Counted from the first letter of the stretch, positions 19,832-30,255 are shown. The stretch: 64,000 bases of DNA from Shimia haliotis (GCF_900114415.1 NZ_FOSZ01000002.1:248001-312000), one strand, 5' to 3'. Translations and numbers: made by a program. Notes: generated from the letters alone by a model not told the origin.

Positions 19832-20008
19832 AGCGGTCCCTGTCGCAAAATGTTGGCGCTCTCTCTACTTCTTTTGTAGCGCTCACAGACGCGTCGGCGA
19901 GATGCATTTCCGACATTTCCCGCGTCTGTTGCGTCGGCATATGCGACACCGGTTTCGTTTTGGAAACGTAACGTCAACATCGGCACCACAGATGCCTCAG
20001 ATCGAGTC

Positions 20009-20608
20009 TCACTGACCACGGGCGCGCTCCAGCTCGCTCCAGACCGGTTGGTCAGGTATGAAAAGCCGCAGCGTATCGCCCAAATTCAACGTTCCGGGAC
20101 ACTCAACCCACGCCGTCACCCCGCGCAGATTTTTGGCCGCTGGTTTGAAGGCTTTGCCAAAACCTTCGTGAACGCCCTCAATCACACGCCCTGGGAAAAT
20201 GCAGGGGCGGTTTTCCATGTCGATGGTAAGGGTTGCGCCGTCGGGCCCTTGTAAACGTGAACTGGGCGGCACGTGGGTGAAGTCGGGAATGCCTTTGATC
20301 ACGAGCGACGCGCCTACCCATGCAGGATGAATGTGATCAAGCTCCATGGCCTGCGCGATCCGGTCCAGCTCTTCCTGACTGACAACCGAAAGCTGGCGCA
20401 CATTCGCAATTTCCGTGTTCTTAGCGTAAAGCGCGGACACACGGCTGCAAGAAGCGCGCGTCACGCCCGCGTGACACTCTCCAGCAGCCCCCCCAAAGGC
20501 CAGCGGCAGACTCCGCACTTCCTCAGCCTGCAAATCCTGTTCACGGTCAACCACACGACCAAGCCAAACAACCTCTGCCTCAAAATCCGTTGCTTTCAAC
20601 GCAGGCAT
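20009..20608 (-). CDS. MOSC domain-containing protein
   Basis: 199 residues with the MOSC pattern: EVRSLPLAFGGAAGECHAG, then THR-type segment VTRASCSRVSALYAKNTEIANVRQLSVVSQEEL, and an R-x-L-x-(I)-x-G ending in TLNLGDTLRLFIP. MOSC domains are beta-strand sulfur carriers related to the C terminus of molybdenum-cofactor sulfurase. No sulfurase partner is adjacent. The start at 20608 has AGGGAGGG eight bases upstream and was chosen over a 22-residue longer form. Probably monocistronic and cytosolic. Confidence 0.75.
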   Translation of the reverse strand: MPALKATDFEAEVVWLGRVVDREQDLQAEEVRSLPLAFGGAAGECHAGVTRASCSRVSALYAKNTEIANVRQLSVVSQEELDRIAQAMELDHIHPAWVGASLVIKGIPDFTHVPPSSRLQGPDGATLTIDMENRPCIFPGRVIEGVHEGFGKAFKPAAKNLRGVTAWVECPGTLNLGDTLRLFIPDQPVWSELERARGQ

Positions 20609-20958
20609 TGCGCCCTCCCTGCTCAATTCCTTTTGCCAAAAACCTAGACAAGCGCTGGAAATCAAACAACGCACGTTATGTGACGCTTGGTATCAGTGGT
20701 GGTGATACGCCCCTCAAAAAAAACGACAGTGGGCAAACCACACAAAAATAGCTGTGTCCGCATTTGATGTTGGTTCCGTTCGTTTCTGCTCGGACTTAAG
20801 AGCGACTGCAACAAAATTGCATTTTGTGTCCAGAATCACCAAACCTGCGGTCTATCTGGAGCTCAGCCTTCAGAAAACCTCGTGACAGAGGATCACCGCC
20901 ACATGTGTTTTTCACTGGTACGGTGCCGCGGCTGGGCGAAGACAGCTGGTCTGAGGCG
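20609..20958. other. 350-bp non-coding, A/T-richer stretch
   Basis: Holds the MOSC upstream region and the 3' flank of the decarboxylase. A short minus-strand frame near 20796-20987 has no recognisable motif and overlaps the decarboxylase end. Base composition is visibly lower in G+C than the surroundings. No terminator with a convincing stem was found. Confidence 0.4.
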
Positions 20959-22362
20959 TCAAGCCTCAGCTCTGTATGCATCCACAATTTCGTCTATGAG
21001 AAGGTCAATATCGGCCTTGGTGGTGGCATGGTTGATTATTGAGACACGAATTATTTGCCGATTCTGCCAAGCCCCGTGACTGGGATAAACTCGAGCTCTC
21101 TCTTGAATGCGGGCAAGAACCTTTGTCGTCAGTTCATCAGTCTCACAGGCAATGGCGACCTGATTCAAAACAACCTCGTTCATGATCGTGATACCCGGCA
21201 CAGCGGTCAATCGATCCGCAAGATATACCGCCAAGGCGCAGTGGCGCGCGATCATCTTCCGCACGCCTTGTGCCCCCAAATGCTTAATGATCGCGTAACT
21301 CGGAATACCGCGCGCACGACGGCTCAGCTCAAGAGTTGACTCGCTAGGCTCCCATGTTTCGCCAAGTTCAGGAAGATACGCGCCTCGAGCGCTCATAGCT
21401 GATACCAGTGCCGCGCGGTCACGCACGATGCAAAGGCCAGCATCATAGGGCGCATTGAGCCATTTGTGTAAATCAACAGCCCAACTGTCTGCACCATCCA
21501 CGCCGGCTAGCCGCTCCCGCAATTCAGGCACGGCATGCGCCCAAAGCCCGAAAGCCCCATCCACATGAACCCAGCCCCCCGCGGCGTGGACCATCGGAAT
21601 TACGTCCGCAAAGGCATCGAAACTGCCCGTGTTGATTTGGCCCGCCTGAAGAATAACCAGAGGAGGATGCTTGCAGTCTGCGAGCGCCGCCCGAAGCGCG
21701 CTTACGAGAATGCGGCCTTGATCGTCCGTTTCAAGATGTATCGCGTTGCCAAGCCCAAGACCCGCATAGCGGATCCCTGCCATCGGGGCGGAATGCGCAG
21801 CGTCACCAATCAACACCGGAATATTGGGCGCACCAAAAAGCCCGTTCTCGCTGAAGTCCCATCCTTGTCGAGCCAACAGTGCGTCGCGCGCCGCGATGAT
21901 GCCTTGGGTGTTTGCAACAGTTGCACCCGTCACGATCCCGACACCGCTGTCTAATGGCAATCCCAATAGCTCAAGGCACCACTGGCAAACAGTTTGTTCG
22001 ATCAGAGCAACAGAAGGGCTTTCCCAAGACGATGCCGAATTCTGCCCCCATGACGTCACAAGGAAATCAGCGGCAGCACCGACAGGCATTGACCCGCCAC
22101 ACACATACCCAAAAAAACGAGGAGACGCGTGTCCGTGGAGCCCCTTACCGGCAAATGCAATCAAATCGTCGATCACAGATGAAGCAGTGTCCCCTTGTTC
22201 AGGAAGCGTTCCGTCAAATTGTGGCGCCAAGTCAGAAGGCCGCAGGGATGGCTTGACCGCAGCCGTTCCAAGGGAGGCCCGATATTCCACTGCCTCATGC
22301 GCCGCAACCAACATCGCCGCGCGGTCGTCTTCAGTCAGAGGCAGTCGCTCATCGTTCGACAT
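20959..22362 (-). CDS. pyridoxal-dependent group II decarboxylase
   Basis: 467 residues of the aromatic-amino-acid/glutamate decarboxylase family. The PLP lysine is in DLHKWLN, the cofactor aspartate in VHVDGAFG, and TGATVANTQGI forms the phosphate-binding turn. Substrates of the family include aromatic L-amino acids, diaminobutyrate, cysteine sulfinate and aspartate; nothing here fixes which. The gene stands alone between about 350 and 290 bp of non-coding DNA and has lower G+C than its neighbours, so recent acquisition is possible. It would act in the cytosol. Confidence 0.83.
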   Translation of the reverse strand: MSNDERLPLTEDDRAAMLVAAHEAVEYRASLGTAAVKPSLRPSDLAPQFDGTLPEQGDTASSVIDDLIAFAGKGLHGHASPRFFGYVCGGSMPVGAAADFLVTSWGQNSASSWESPSVALIEQTVCQWCLELLGLPLDSGVGIVTGATVANTQGIIAARDALLARQGWDFSENGLFGAPNIPVLIGDAAHSAPMAGIRYAGLGLGNAIHLETDDQGRILVSALRAALADCKHPPLVILQAGQINTGSFDAFADVIPMVHAAGGWVHVDGAFGLWAHAVPELRERLAGVDGADSWAVDLHKWLNAPYDAGLCIVRDRAALVSAMSARGAYLPELGETWEPSESTLELSRRARGIPSYAIIKHLGAQGVRKMIARHCALAVYLADRLTAVPGITIMNEVVLNQVAIACETDELTTKVLARIQERARVYPSHGAWQNRQIIRVSIINHATTKADIDLLIDEIVDAYRAEA

Positions 22363-22575
22363 ATTGGCATTCCCGATCAGGTTGTTGTTCAGGACACGCT
22401 AGCTTGCACCGAAACCGTGGTCTAGCTTTTCTCCCTTCAATAGAGGTGCCACTCAGAAGGCTGACCGGATATTCCGTTGGCCGCCTGAAAGTCAGTTTTG
22501 CCCCGCGCGGCCCGCCTTGGAGCTGATCCCAGCGAAGGGCCAATCCTGCTCGACATTGAGGCATGCAAGCAAAGT

Positions 22576-22610
22576 AAAAAATCCCCAAGGCGCCCTCACA
22601 CCTTGGGGAT
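22576..22610 (-). terminator. Intrinsic terminator of ftsH
   Basis: ATCCCCAAGG at 22581-22590 and CCTTGGGGAT at 22601-22610 form a perfect 10-bp stem with a 10-nt loop. On the minus strand the stem is followed by TTTTTT-rich sequence (22576-22581), 44 bp after the ftsH stop codon. Confidence 0.88.
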
Positions 22611-22653
22611 CTCTCAGTCTTGGGCCCCGATATCGGGGACTGTCCCTCTCGTA

Positions 22654-24576
22654 TTAGCCGGTGGGTTCCGGCTCCATCCCGCCATCATCGCCAGACGGCT
22701 TGCTGCGGGGTTTGGTCTTAGGGATCGCGGTCACGCTGGGCGCGTTGCCTGCATCCGCGTCGTCATCGTCGTTCGTGCTGGGCGACTCGCCATTCATCAC
22801 ACGTTTGATTTCGTCGCCAGTCAGGGTTTCGTATTCAAGCAAGCCCTGTGCCAGACGTTCCCATTCGTCGTTCTTCTCGGTCAGGATCCGCATGGCGTCG
22901 TCATAGCCCTGCTGGATAAAGCGTTTCACTTCATCCTCGATCATTTCCTTGGTCGACGCCGACACCGAGAACCCGCCTGCGCCGCCGTTGGCCTGATAGC
23001 CCGCCGCCGCTTCCTGATAGTCGATGTTGCCTACTTTGTCAGACATGCCCCACTGCATCACCATGGCGCGCGCCAACGCACTTGCCTGCTGAATATCGCC
23101 CGCAGGGCCATTGGACACGTGGTCTTCACCGTATTTGATCACCTCGGCGGCCTTGCCGGCCATGGTCATCGCCAATTTCTGCTGACACTCATCACGGTGA
23201 TAGTTCAGACGGTCCATCTCAGGCAGGCTCACCACCATACCCAGCGCACCACCGCGCGGAATGATCGTTGCCTTATAGACCGGATCACACAACGGCAGCT
23301 CCAGACCGACCACAGCGTGGCCCGCTTCGTGATAGGCTGTCTTTTCTTTCTGGTCCTGTGTCAGCACCATCGAGCGGCGCTCAGCGCCCATCATGACCTT
23401 ATCTTTGGCCTGCTCAAAGTCTTCCATCGTCACAAACCGACGTCCCACACGCGCAGCCATCAACGCCGCCTCGTTTACGAGGTTCGCTAGATCCGCACCG
23501 GAAAAGCCCGGTGTGCCGCGCGCGATGATGCGCAGATCCACGTCAGGACCCAGAGGTGTCTTGCGCGCATGCACGCCCAGAATTTTCTCACGGCCCTTGA
23601 TGTCAGGGTTGCCCACGGTCACGTTGCGGTCAAAACGACCCGGACGCAGCAACGCAGGGTCCAGAACATCCTTACGGTTGGTGGCCGCAAGGATGATCAC
23701 ACCTTCGTTGGCCTCAAATCCGTCCATCTCGACAAGCAACTGGTTGAGCGTCTGTTCGCGCTCGTCGTTGCCACCGCCATAGCCCGCGCCACGGTGACGG
23801 CCCACGGCGTCGATCTCGTCGATAAAAACGATACAAGGCGCGTTTTTCTTGGCCTGTTCAAACATGTCACGCACACGCGATGCACCAACACCCACGAACA
23901 TCTCGACAAAGTCGGAACCGGAGATTGTAAAGAACGGCACGCCTGCCTCGCCCGCGATTGCACGCGCCAAAAGCGTCTTACCGGTGCCCGGAGGGCCAAC
24001 AAGCAGTGCGCCTTTTGGAATTTTACCGCCGAGTCGGGAGAATTTCTGCGGGTTGCGCAGGAATTCTACAATCTCTTCCAGCTCTTCCTTGGCCTCATCA
24101 ATGCCGGCCACATCGTCAAAGGTCACGCGACCATGTTTCTCGGTCAGCATCTTGGCTTTGGATTTGCCAAAGCCCATCGCGCCGCCTTTGCCGCCGCCCT
24201 GCATGCGGTTCATGAAGTAGATCCAGACCCCGACCAACAGCAACACCGGCAGCAAACTCACCAGCAAAGCTTGGAAACCAGATGTTTCCTGGCTCTCCGC
24301 ATTGAACGGAATACCGTTTTCCAACAAAAGCTTACTGGCCTCAGCATCGCTGGGCATGATGGCCACGAATTTGTCACCGTTCTTGGTGGTATAAATGGCG
24401 TTTTCGCCATCAATCGTTGTCTGAGCGACATCGCCACGTTCCACGGCGGCCACAAAGTCAGAGTAGCTCTGCTCGCGGCTCTGCATCGCAGATCCGTTGC
24501 TATCAAAAAGGTTGAACAAGGCCAGGATCAGCAAAAAGATGACGACCCAAAAGGCTATATTGCGCGCATTGCCCAA
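22654..24576 (-). CDS. ftsH: ATP-dependent zinc metalloprotease FtsH
   Basis: 640 residues, normal for FtsH. An N-terminal membrane helix (about residues 7-24), a periplasmic domain, and a second helix ([14 protein letters not shown]) precede the AAA+ module with Walker [14 protein letters not shown], Walker B and the second region of homology RPGRFDR; the protease zinc site is HEAGHAVVG. It forms hexamers in the inner membrane and degrades misfolded membrane proteins and regulators. It follows tilS by 107 bp, the usual order after tol-pal in this group, and ends at a strong terminator. Confidence 0.97.
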   Translation of the reverse strand: MGNARNIAFWVVIFLLILALFNLFDSNGSAMQSREQSYSDFVAAVERGDVAQTTIDGENAIYTTKNGDKFVAIMPSDAEASKLLLENGIPFNAESQETSGFQALLVSLLPVLLLVGVWIYFMNRMQGGGKGGAMGFGKSKAKMLTEKHGRVTFDDVAGIDEAKEELEEIVEFLRNPQKFSRLGGKIPKGALLVGPPGTGKTLLARAIAGEAGVPFFTISGSDFVEMFVGVGASRVRDMFEQAKKNAPCIVFIDEIDAVGRHRGAGYGGGNDEREQTLNQLLVEMDGFEANEGVIILAATNRKDVLDPALLRPGRFDRNVTVGNPDIKGREKILGVHARKTPLGPDVDLRIIARGTPGFSGADLANLVNEAALMAARVGRRFVTMEDFEQAKDKVMMGAERRSMVLTQDQKEKTAYHEAGHAVVGLELPLCDPVYKATIIPRGGALGMVVSLPEMDRLNYHRDECQQKLAMTMAGKAAEVIKYGEDHVSNGPAGDIQQASALARAMVMQWGMSDKVGNIDYQEAAAGYQANGGAGGFSVSASTKEMIEDEVKRFIQQGYDDAMRILTEKNDEWERLAQGLLEYETLTGDEIKRVMNGESPSTNDDDDADAGNAPSVTAIPKTKPRSKPSGDDGGMEPEPTG

Positions 24577-24683
24577 GGCAAATCTCCCGTAAAAACCACC
24601 GCGGTTCGTATCATGGCGGCGATTAGAGTTAAATAGACATCACACAGCGCAGTTCAATGCGTTTTTGCGCTTGTTTGTCACTA

Positions 24684-25895
24684 TCAGCCAAACACAGCCC
24701 GCCCGTTAATCAATTCAGCATACCAACCTTCACCGAATCCGACCAGCGGGGCGGCGATCAATTCCCCGTCACGCCAAACAGCCGGCGACGCCAAGTGGCA
24801 TTTGCGGGGCAATGCTCTTGACCGCCACTGCGGACACAATTGCAGGCCGGCCTCTCCCAGACAGCCAACCGAATATTCCGCTTCGGCGCCACGCAGCCGC
24901 CAACGCCCATCCCAGACATCACCCACCTTTGCCTGCATATCGCGAACTGCGCGCCATTCCCTTGCAACCACAATGCTCTCTTTGGTGTGAAGGATCAGGC
25001 AACCATGCAGAGCGGTATCCGCCGGACCACTCAAAGCCTCGTTCAGCGCTTTGAAACGCGGCCGATAGGGCGCTCCGGACACAAATCGCAAGGCGTCCGC
25101 CAACAATCTCAAAGCCACAGCCTCAGGCACTTTCGCCAAGGCTTGCCGATCCAGCACAACATTCCCGTCTTTCACACAGGCAGCACGCGCCTTGGCCTCT
25201 GCCACCGCCCATGCCGACACGTCGCGCTCCCGCGCCATATGGTCGGCGGTTTGCACCAATCGCTCGACCGTCAGCCCCAGTGGCGCCAGCGTTTTCATCA
25301 TCTTACGCGCCTTTACCCGATCAAAATGGGTGTCTTCGTTGCTGGGATCATCCGCCCATTCAAGGCCCGCTTGCAGCAAATGTCTGCGCAAGTCATCTCG
25401 GCGCACCGTCAGCAAAGGACGCAACCACGTAAGCCCCTCCTCTTGGCGCACCTCCGACATCCCCGCGAGCCCGTCCACGCCTGAGCCGCGCGCCAACCGC
25501 ATCAAAAATGTCTCGGCCTGATCATCTGCTGTGTGCCCAAGCGCCACATGGGCAATCCCGCAACGCTCGGCCCATGCGCGCAGGGCTCCCCGCCGTCCGA
25601 CCCGTGCTGCGCTCTGCAAATTGCCGCGCCCGTCCCATTGCCAGTCCAAAGTGTCATGCGACATCCCATGCGCCGCCGCATAGGCGGCCACCAGCGCGAT
25701 TTCTTCAGCGGCTTCTTTGCGCAAACCATGGTTCACGCTTGCCACACACACTGTCGCCCGCCCCCAGCGACGTAGCAGGTCCAGCAAAGCCATGCTGTCT
25801 CCCCCGCCGCTGACGGCCACACCGATTTTTTCGGGAATGTTATCACCCAAGGCGCTGTCCAGCGCCTTAGTCACCGTTGCATCAAGAGCGGACAC
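24684..25895 (-). CDS. tilS: tRNA(Ile)-lysidine synthetase
   Basis: 403 residues. The N-type ATP pyrophosphatase loop is AVSGGGDSMALLDLL near residues 28-42, and VALGHTADDQAETFLMRLARGSG is the conserved TilS motif. It converts cytidine 34 of the CAU tRNA-Ile to lysidine using lysine and ATP, an essential decoding step. The start appears to be GTG at 25895, three bases past the cpoB stop; a second GTG lies seven codons in. The C-terminal half is divergent, as is usual. Confidence 0.93.
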   Translation of the reverse strand: MSALDATVTKALDSALGDNIPEKIGVAVSGGGDSMALLDLLRRWGRATVCVASVNHGLRKEAAEEIALVAAYAAAHGMSHDTLDWQWDGRGNLQSAARVGRRGALRAWAERCGIAHVALGHTADDQAETFLMRLARGSGVDGLAGMSEVRQEEGLTWLRPLLTVRRDDLRRHLLQAGLEWADDPSNEDTHFDRVKARKMMKTLAPLGLTVERLVQTADHMARERDVSAWAVAEAKARAACVKDGNVVLDRQALAKVPEAVALRLLADALRFVSGAPYRPRFKALNEALSGPADTALHGCLILHTKESIVVAREWRAVRDMQAKVGDVWDGRWRLRGAEAEYSVGCLGEAGLQLCPQWRSRALPRKCHLASPAVWRDGELIAAPLVGFGEGWYAELINGRAVFG

Positions 25896-25898
25896 CGC

Positions 25899-26747
25899 TC
25901 AGGAACACTGCAACGCAGTCATCTCATCCTGCGCCTGTGTCACAAACCCGGACTGCGGATAACGCACGCTCACCTCGTTCAAGGTCACGCAGGCCTCACT
26001 GGTTTGGCCCAACGCCCCCAAAGACCTGCCCAACCGATACAAGGCTTCGGGCGCGGTGCCAGCCTGTGGTCCGCCCGAATATGCCTCAAGAAAGGCCCGC
26101 GCCGCGCGGGTATTTTCCGCCATCCCCTCCAGCGCCTGACCACGTCGCAAATGCGCCTCCGCCTCAAGCGGGCTACCCGGATAGGTCTGCACAAAAGAGG
26201 CAAACTGGTCCGCCGCTGCGCCATAATCGCCGCCATCCAACGCAGACATTGCGCGGGCAAAATCAGCTTCCTCGCCCACGGCCAACTCACTGGTGTCCAC
26301 ACTGTCACCGGACCCGCCCGTGTCGCTTTCCACCACACGATCGCTCTCTTCAATGTCGCCACCCAACGTGGTGGTCTCACCCAAAGCGCTCAGATCGCCG
26401 CCCTCAAGTTCAACCAACCGGAACTCCAGATCTCCAATGCGGTTGGTTCCGTCCTCAACAATGCGCTCCACACGGTATTGCAGCTGTTCGGTCTTGCCGG
26501 TCAGCACCTGCAACTGACGCTCGATCACATCTACCCGCTCAAGCGTGCTTGCGCCTGTCGGTGCCGCGCTGCCCGCGCCGCCTGTGGTGGACAGCTCACG
26601 CTTCAGCCGCTGAATGTCGACATAAAGCACGGTCAATTGCTGTCGGATATCCGCGAGCGTTTCGTCATTGCTGTCCTGCGCCCAGCCCATAACCGGTGCC
26701 AGCGCCAGAGCCATCGCGGTCAGCCCGCCAAAAACCGTGCTTTTCAT
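25899..26747 (-). CDS. cpoB: Tol-Pal system protein CpoB (YbgF)
   Basis: 282 residues: a signal peptide ending in GWAQ (about residue 24), a coiled-coil segment with DIRQQLTVLYVDIQRLKREL and further heptads to about residue 95, an acidic linker, then TPR-like repeats (ADFARAMSALDGGDYGAAADQFASFVQTYPGSP and following). The periplasmic protein binds TolA and coordinates outer-membrane constriction with peptidoglycan synthesis. It follows pal by 13 bp and precedes tilS by 3 bp, so all are likely one transcript. Confidence 0.92.
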   Translation of the reverse strand: MKSTVFGGLTAMALALAPVMGWAQDSNDETLADIRQQLTVLYVDIQRLKRELSTTGGAGSAAPTGASTLERVDVIERQLQVLTGKTEQLQYRVERIVEDGTNRIGDLEFRLVELEGGDLSALGETTTLGGDIEESDRVVESDTGGSGDSVDTSELAVGEEADFARAMSALDGGDYGAAADQFASFVQTYPGSPLEAEAHLRRGQALEGMAENTRAARAFLEAYSGGPQAGTAPEALYRLGRSLGALGQTSEACVTLNEVSVRYPQSGFVTQAQDEMTALQCS

Positions 26748-26760
26748 GTCCGTTTCTCCG

Positions 26761-27261
26761 TTAGCTCGACAGGCCAGCGGTCAGCACCGTCACCGAGCGC
26801 CGGTTCTGCGCATAACACGCCTCTTGCGAACACACCTCGAGCGGGCGCTCCTTGCCATAGCTCACTGTTTTCAAACGGTTGGATGCCACGCCTTGCGACA
26901 CAAGCAACTCCTGCACCGCAGCCGCACGTCGTGCGCCCAAAGCAAGGTTGTACTCCCGCGTGCCCTGCTCATCGGCGTGACCTTCGATCACGGCGGTAAA
27001 ATCGCTATTTGCCAACAACCAGTTCGCCTGCGCCAACACCACCAGACGGCCTTGCTCGCTCAATGTGGACTGGTCCACCTCAAACAACACCCGATCACCA
27101 ATCGTTTCGTTAAAATAGGCCACCGAGGTCGGGTCAGAGGCGCTACCTGCTTCGCCCAAACCGGATCCAGTACCGGTGCCCGACCCGTCCAGATGCGGCT
27201 GGCTACACGCCGCGAGCGCTACGCCGGCCACAAGTAATGCGACTTTGCTCAGATGTTTCAT
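26761..27261 (-). CDS. pal: peptidoglycan-associated lipoprotein Pal
   Basis: 166 residues. A lipoprotein signal with lipobox LAAC puts the lipidated cysteine at residue 19; a Gly/Ser/Thr-rich linker leads to an OmpA-like C-terminal domain with EGHADEQGTREYNLALGARRA, whose Asp and Arg bind the diaminopimelate of peptidoglycan. It tethers the outer membrane to the wall and is moved by the TolQRA motor. It lies 81 bp after tolB, with a hairpin in the gap. Confidence 0.96.
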   Translation of the reverse strand: MKHLSKVALLVAGVALAACSQPHLDGSGTGTGSGLGEAGSASDPTSVAYFNETIGDRVLFEVDQSTLSEQGRLVVLAQANWLLANSDFTAVIEGHADEQGTREYNLALGARRAAAVQELLVSQGVASNRLKTVSYGKERPLEVCSQEACYAQNRRSVTVLTAGLSS

Positions 27262-27295
27262 CTCGAAGTGCCTCTTCGTTTGCTTGCCTGTTCTT

Positions 27296-27320
27296 GCGCC
27301 AGTCCTATCACAGCTGGCGC
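27296..27320 (-). terminator. Hairpin between tolB and pal
   Basis: GCGCCAG at 27296-27302 and CTGGCGC at 27314-27320 form a 7-bp stem with an 11-nt loop, midway in the tolB-pal gap. No T-run follows on the minus strand. It may stabilise or partly attenuate the transcript rather than end it. Confidence 0.35.
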
Positions 27321-27342
27321 GGCGTTGAAATAATGCCTTGCC

Positions 27343-28668
27343 TTACTGCAAGGGAGACCACGCGGGGTCTGATCCGCCACCAGTCACCTCAACACGTTTG
27401 AGGTTACGACCGGACACATCCACAGAATAAAGCGCCGACACCCCGTCAGAGCCGCGGGTTTCTCGGGTGAACATAATGACACGCCCGTTGGGCGCCCATG
27501 TCGGCCCTTCGTCGAGGAATGACGCCGTCAACAGGCGCTCATCGCTGCCATCCGTGCGCATCACACCGATGTGGAATCGCCCTTTGTTTTGCTTGGTAAA
27601 GGCAATCAGGTCGCCGCGCGGACTCCAGACCGGTGTGCCGTAGCGCCCCTGCCCAAAGCTGATGCGCTTGGCCTCACCGCCGTTGGCGCTCATGATGTAA
27701 AGCTGAGGCGAACCGGACCTGTCGCTCTCAAACACGATCTGGCTGCCATCGGGGCTAAAGCTCGGCGCAGTTTCGATAGAGGGGGTCGAGGTCAAACGCA
27801 CACGTTTGCCACCCCCGATTGCCATCTTATAAAGGTCGGTGTTGCCACCTTCGGTCACAGACATCACCACACTCTTGCCATCCGGGCTAAAGCGCGGCGC
27901 AAAACTCATGGTACCGCTTTGGTTGCTAAGAACGCGTCGCTGTGCGGACCCCACGTTTAGGACGTAAACCTGCGGAAATCCGGTTTCGTAGCTGGTATAA
28001 AGAACGCGGTCTCCTGTCGGCGAAAACCGAGGAGCCAGCACGATCGAGCTGCTGTCGGTCAGATATTGCAGGTTCGCCCCGTCATAATCCATGATCGCCA
28101 GCCGCTTCTTGCGGTCATTCTTCGGGCCTGTTTCGCTCACGAAAACCACGCGGCTGTCAAAATACCCGCCTTCGCCTGTGATCCGGCTATAAACCGCATC
28201 GGCCACCTTATGCGCCATGCGTCGCCATCCGTCGGTTGTGCCTTTGAAACGCAAACCGTTGCCAAGCTCTTGCCCCGCAAACACGTCAAACACGCGGAAC
28301 TTCACCTCAAGCTCGTTGCCAGAGACCGACACACCGCCCGTGATCAGCGCTTGCGCGTTGATCGCTTTCCAGTCGGCAAACTGCACAGGGCTGCCAAAAT
28401 GCGTGATCGTCGAGATATGTGCCTTGGCCGGAATTTCGCGGAACAATCCGGTGCCGTTCAAATCCGCCGCAATGACCCGCGCCATGTCTTTGGCAATCTG
28501 GTTCGATCCGGGGGTTTCGGCCACAAGATCAGGCACAGCATAGGGCAAGGGTTCGATCACACCGTCGGTGATTTCGATCCGCAAGGGTCCGCTCTGCGCC
28601 TTCGCAAGCTGCGCCATCGCGCCAAACGCGCAAAGGCCGATCAGAAGGCTCGCTGCAAGTTTCTTCAT
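27343..28668 (-). CDS. tolB: Tol-Pal system beta-propeller protein TolB
   Basis: 441 residues with a signal peptide ending near AKAQS (about residue 26), an N-terminal alpha/beta domain to about residue 160, then a six-bladed propeller marked by repeated blocks such as [29 protein letters not shown] and [15 protein letters not shown]. TolB is periplasmic, binds Pal and is displaced by TolA. Its start overlaps the tolA stop by 4 bp. Confidence 0.97.
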   Translation of the reverse strand: MKKLAASLLIGLCAFGAMAQLAKAQSGPLRIEITDGVIEPLPYAVPDLVAETPGSNQIAKDMARVIAADLNGTGLFREIPAKAHISTITHFGSPVQFADWKAINAQALITGGVSVSGNELEVKFRVFDVFAGQELGNGLRFKGTTDGWRRMAHKVADAVYSRITGEGGYFDSRVVFVSETGPKNDRKKRLAIMDYDGANLQYLTDSSSIVLAPRFSPTGDRVLYTSYETGFPQVYVLNVGSAQRRVLSNQSGTMSFAPRFSPDGKSVVMSVTEGGNTDLYKMAIGGGKRVRLTSTPSIETAPSFSPDGSQIVFESDRSGSPQLYIMSANGGEAKRISFGQGRYGTPVWSPRGDLIAFTKQNKGRFHIGVMRTDGSDERLLTASFLDEGPTWAPNGRVIMFTRETRGSDGVSALYSVDVSGRNLKRVEVTGGGSDPAWSPLQ

Positions 28669-29756
28669 TTGCGCCTCATTTTCTCCGGATTGAATGTAAT
28701 TTCCACGTCTTTCCAGTGGTCGTATTTATCCTGCGGCAGATCATAGCCGCTTTTTTGACATCTAAGAACCGCTCGCCGTGCGGCCTGAAACGCGGTCTGC
28801 ACTGCCGCGCTGTCTCCACCGGTGGCATCGATCAGCCGCACGTCGCCCTGCACCTTGCCATTGCGGTCAAGCGACAGCCCCACAATCACGGTCACATCCG
28901 CCGCTCGGCTGCCCACATCCACTACCCAGCATTGCTGCACCGAAAGACGCAACGCGTCTTTCTCTCCGCCTGTCAGGGGCGGTCCGCTCGCTGTGCGGGT
29001 TTCGGCGGGGGCCGATTCTGCAGCGGCCTCTGCAAGGGCGGCCGCCACCGCATCTTCGGTGCGCGGTGTCTCTTGCGGTGCGGACTCAGTCACAACGGGG
29101 CGCTCAGGCCGCAGTCTTGGGCGCACCGACGTGCTCGGTGCAGCGCTGGCGATGTCTTCCTGCTTGGGTTCCGTGACGATTTCGCTTGAGGCGGCCTCGG
29201 GCGCGGTCTCTTCCAACACCTCCTCCGCGGCCTGCCCCGCCTCGTCCGGCGTCGTGGCCTCCTGCACATCGTCGGCAATGGCCACCTCCGGATCAGGTTG
29301 CGCCACAGGGTCCGGCGCCACCCGCTCCGTCGGCACAGGTTCTGGCCGGATGGGTGTGTCAGGGATCACAACGGCCGTGTCCGCCTCGGGCTGCGGCAGG
29401 ACAGGTGCCTCATCAGCAACATCCTCCGGCTCCGGCGGCTGCGGGTCAGGCACATCCGGCAAGGCTTCCGGCGCGGCTTCTTCCACAAGCTCTGGCGCGG
29501 CTTGCTGAATGGCCTCGTCAATTGCGGCCTCTACCTGCGGGGCGACGCTGTCTTCTGGCGCGGTCGGGATGGCGACATCTGTGCTTAGATCGGGTGAAGG
29601 TTGCACAGCACTGAGCGTTGCGAATTCTTCGGCGGTGATAATGGCGACTTCGGACACCTCTACTGGCGGTGCGTCCGGACGGAACACGCCGCCCAACAGG
29701 ACCCAGCCGATCAGCCCGACATGGGCTGCGCCAGAGATATAATGTCCGATATGCAC
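28665..29756 (-). CDS. tolA: cell envelope integrity protein TolA
   Basis: 363 residues: one N-terminal membrane helix (about residues 8-24), a long Pro/Glu/Ala-rich linker (about 70-260), and a C-terminal domain ending in [19 protein letters not shown] that resembles the TolA/TonB C-terminal fold. It transmits proton-motive energy from TolQR to TolB-Pal in the periplasm. The linker is acidic and proline-rich, unlike the Lys/Ala helix of enterobacterial TolA, and repetitive enough to vary in length. It sits between tolR (16 bp) and tolB (4-bp overlap). Confidence 0.92.
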   Translation of the reverse strand: MHIGHYISGAAHVGLIGWVLLGGVFRPDAPPVEVSEVAIITAEEFATLSAVQPSPDLSTDVAIPTAPEDSVAPQVEAAIDEAIQQAAPELVEEAAPEALPDVPDPQPPEPEDVADEAPVLPQPEADTAVVIPDTPIRPEPVPTERVAPDPVAQPDPEVAIADDVQEATTPDEAGQAAEEVLEETAPEAASSEIVTEPKQEDIASAAPSTSVRPRLRPERPVVTESAPQETPRTEDAVAAALAEAAAESAPAETRTASGPPLTGGEKDALRLSVQQCWVVDVGSRAADVTVIVGLSLDRNGKVQGDVRLIDATGGDSAAVQTAFQAARRAVLRCQKSGYDLPQDKYDHWKDVEITFNPEKMRRK

Positions 29757-29772
29757 CTGTTCGCGCTCCGGC

Positions 29773-30252
29773 CTATTGCCCGTCTTGGCCGTCCAGCGTC
29801 GGCCCGCCTACGTCTGTCACCAGACCCACGTTGGAAAACCCGCCTGCGTTCAAAGCGCCCATAACCTGCACCACAGCCTCATAGGGGATTGCCCCGTCCG
29901 CCCGCAGATATACACGGTCGCTGTCACGCTCGGCGGCCACCGCACGCAACATCGGAACCAGTTCATCAGCCGCGACCTCGGTGGTCATGACACTGATCGA
30001 GAGGTCCGCGGCAATGGTCACGGTCAAAGGCTCTTCCTGCTCGCCCGGCAACGGGTTCGCCGCCGTTTTCGGCAGTTCCACAGGCACGCCAACGGTCAAC
30101 AAAGGCGCCGCCACCATAAAGATAATGAGCAACACCAGCATGACATCCACGAAAGGCGTCACGTTGATCTCGCTCATCGGCTGGCTGCCGCGCCGGCTGC
30201 GGCGACGTCGCTTGCCGCCACCTCCGCCGGATTTCATCACACCCGCGCCCAT
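29773..30252 (-). CDS. tolR: Tol-Pal motor protein TolR (ExbD family)
   Basis: 159 residues. A basic cytoplasmic N terminus (GGKRRRRSRRG) precedes a single membrane helix, INVTPFVDVMLVLLIIFMV, in which Asp35 is the conserved proton-path aspartate. The C-terminal periplasmic domain begins at VGVPVELPKT. It forms the inner-membrane proton-driven motor with TolQ and TolA. Only 3 bp separate it from tolQ. Confidence 0.96.
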   Translation of the reverse strand: MGAGVMKSGGGGGKRRRRSRRGSQPMSEINVTPFVDVMLVLLIIFMVAAPLLTVGVPVELPKTAANPLPGEQEEPLTVTIAADLSISVMTTEVAADELVPMLRAVAAERDSDRVYLRADGAIPYEAVVQVMGALNAGGFSNVGLVTDVGGPTLDGQDGQ

Positions 30253-30255
30253 GGC

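Noticed and set aside
17414-19879. Very long + strand open frame opposite fhs and folD genes
   Set aside because: It is antisense to three clear enzymes and is the usual high-G+C shadow frame; composition is His/Arg-rich and no motif is seen.
20796-20987. Short - strand frame in the gap beside the PLP decarboxylase
   Set aside because: No motif, no good start site, overlaps the decarboxylase 3' end.
22349-22588. Short - strand frame between decarboxylase and ftsH
   Set aside because: Its start lies in the ftsH terminator and its end inside the decarboxylase; no motif.
28665-29756. The tolA gene as a TonB energy transducer
   Set aside because: The linker is TonB-like in proline content, but position between tolR and tolB with overlapping codons fixes it as TolA.
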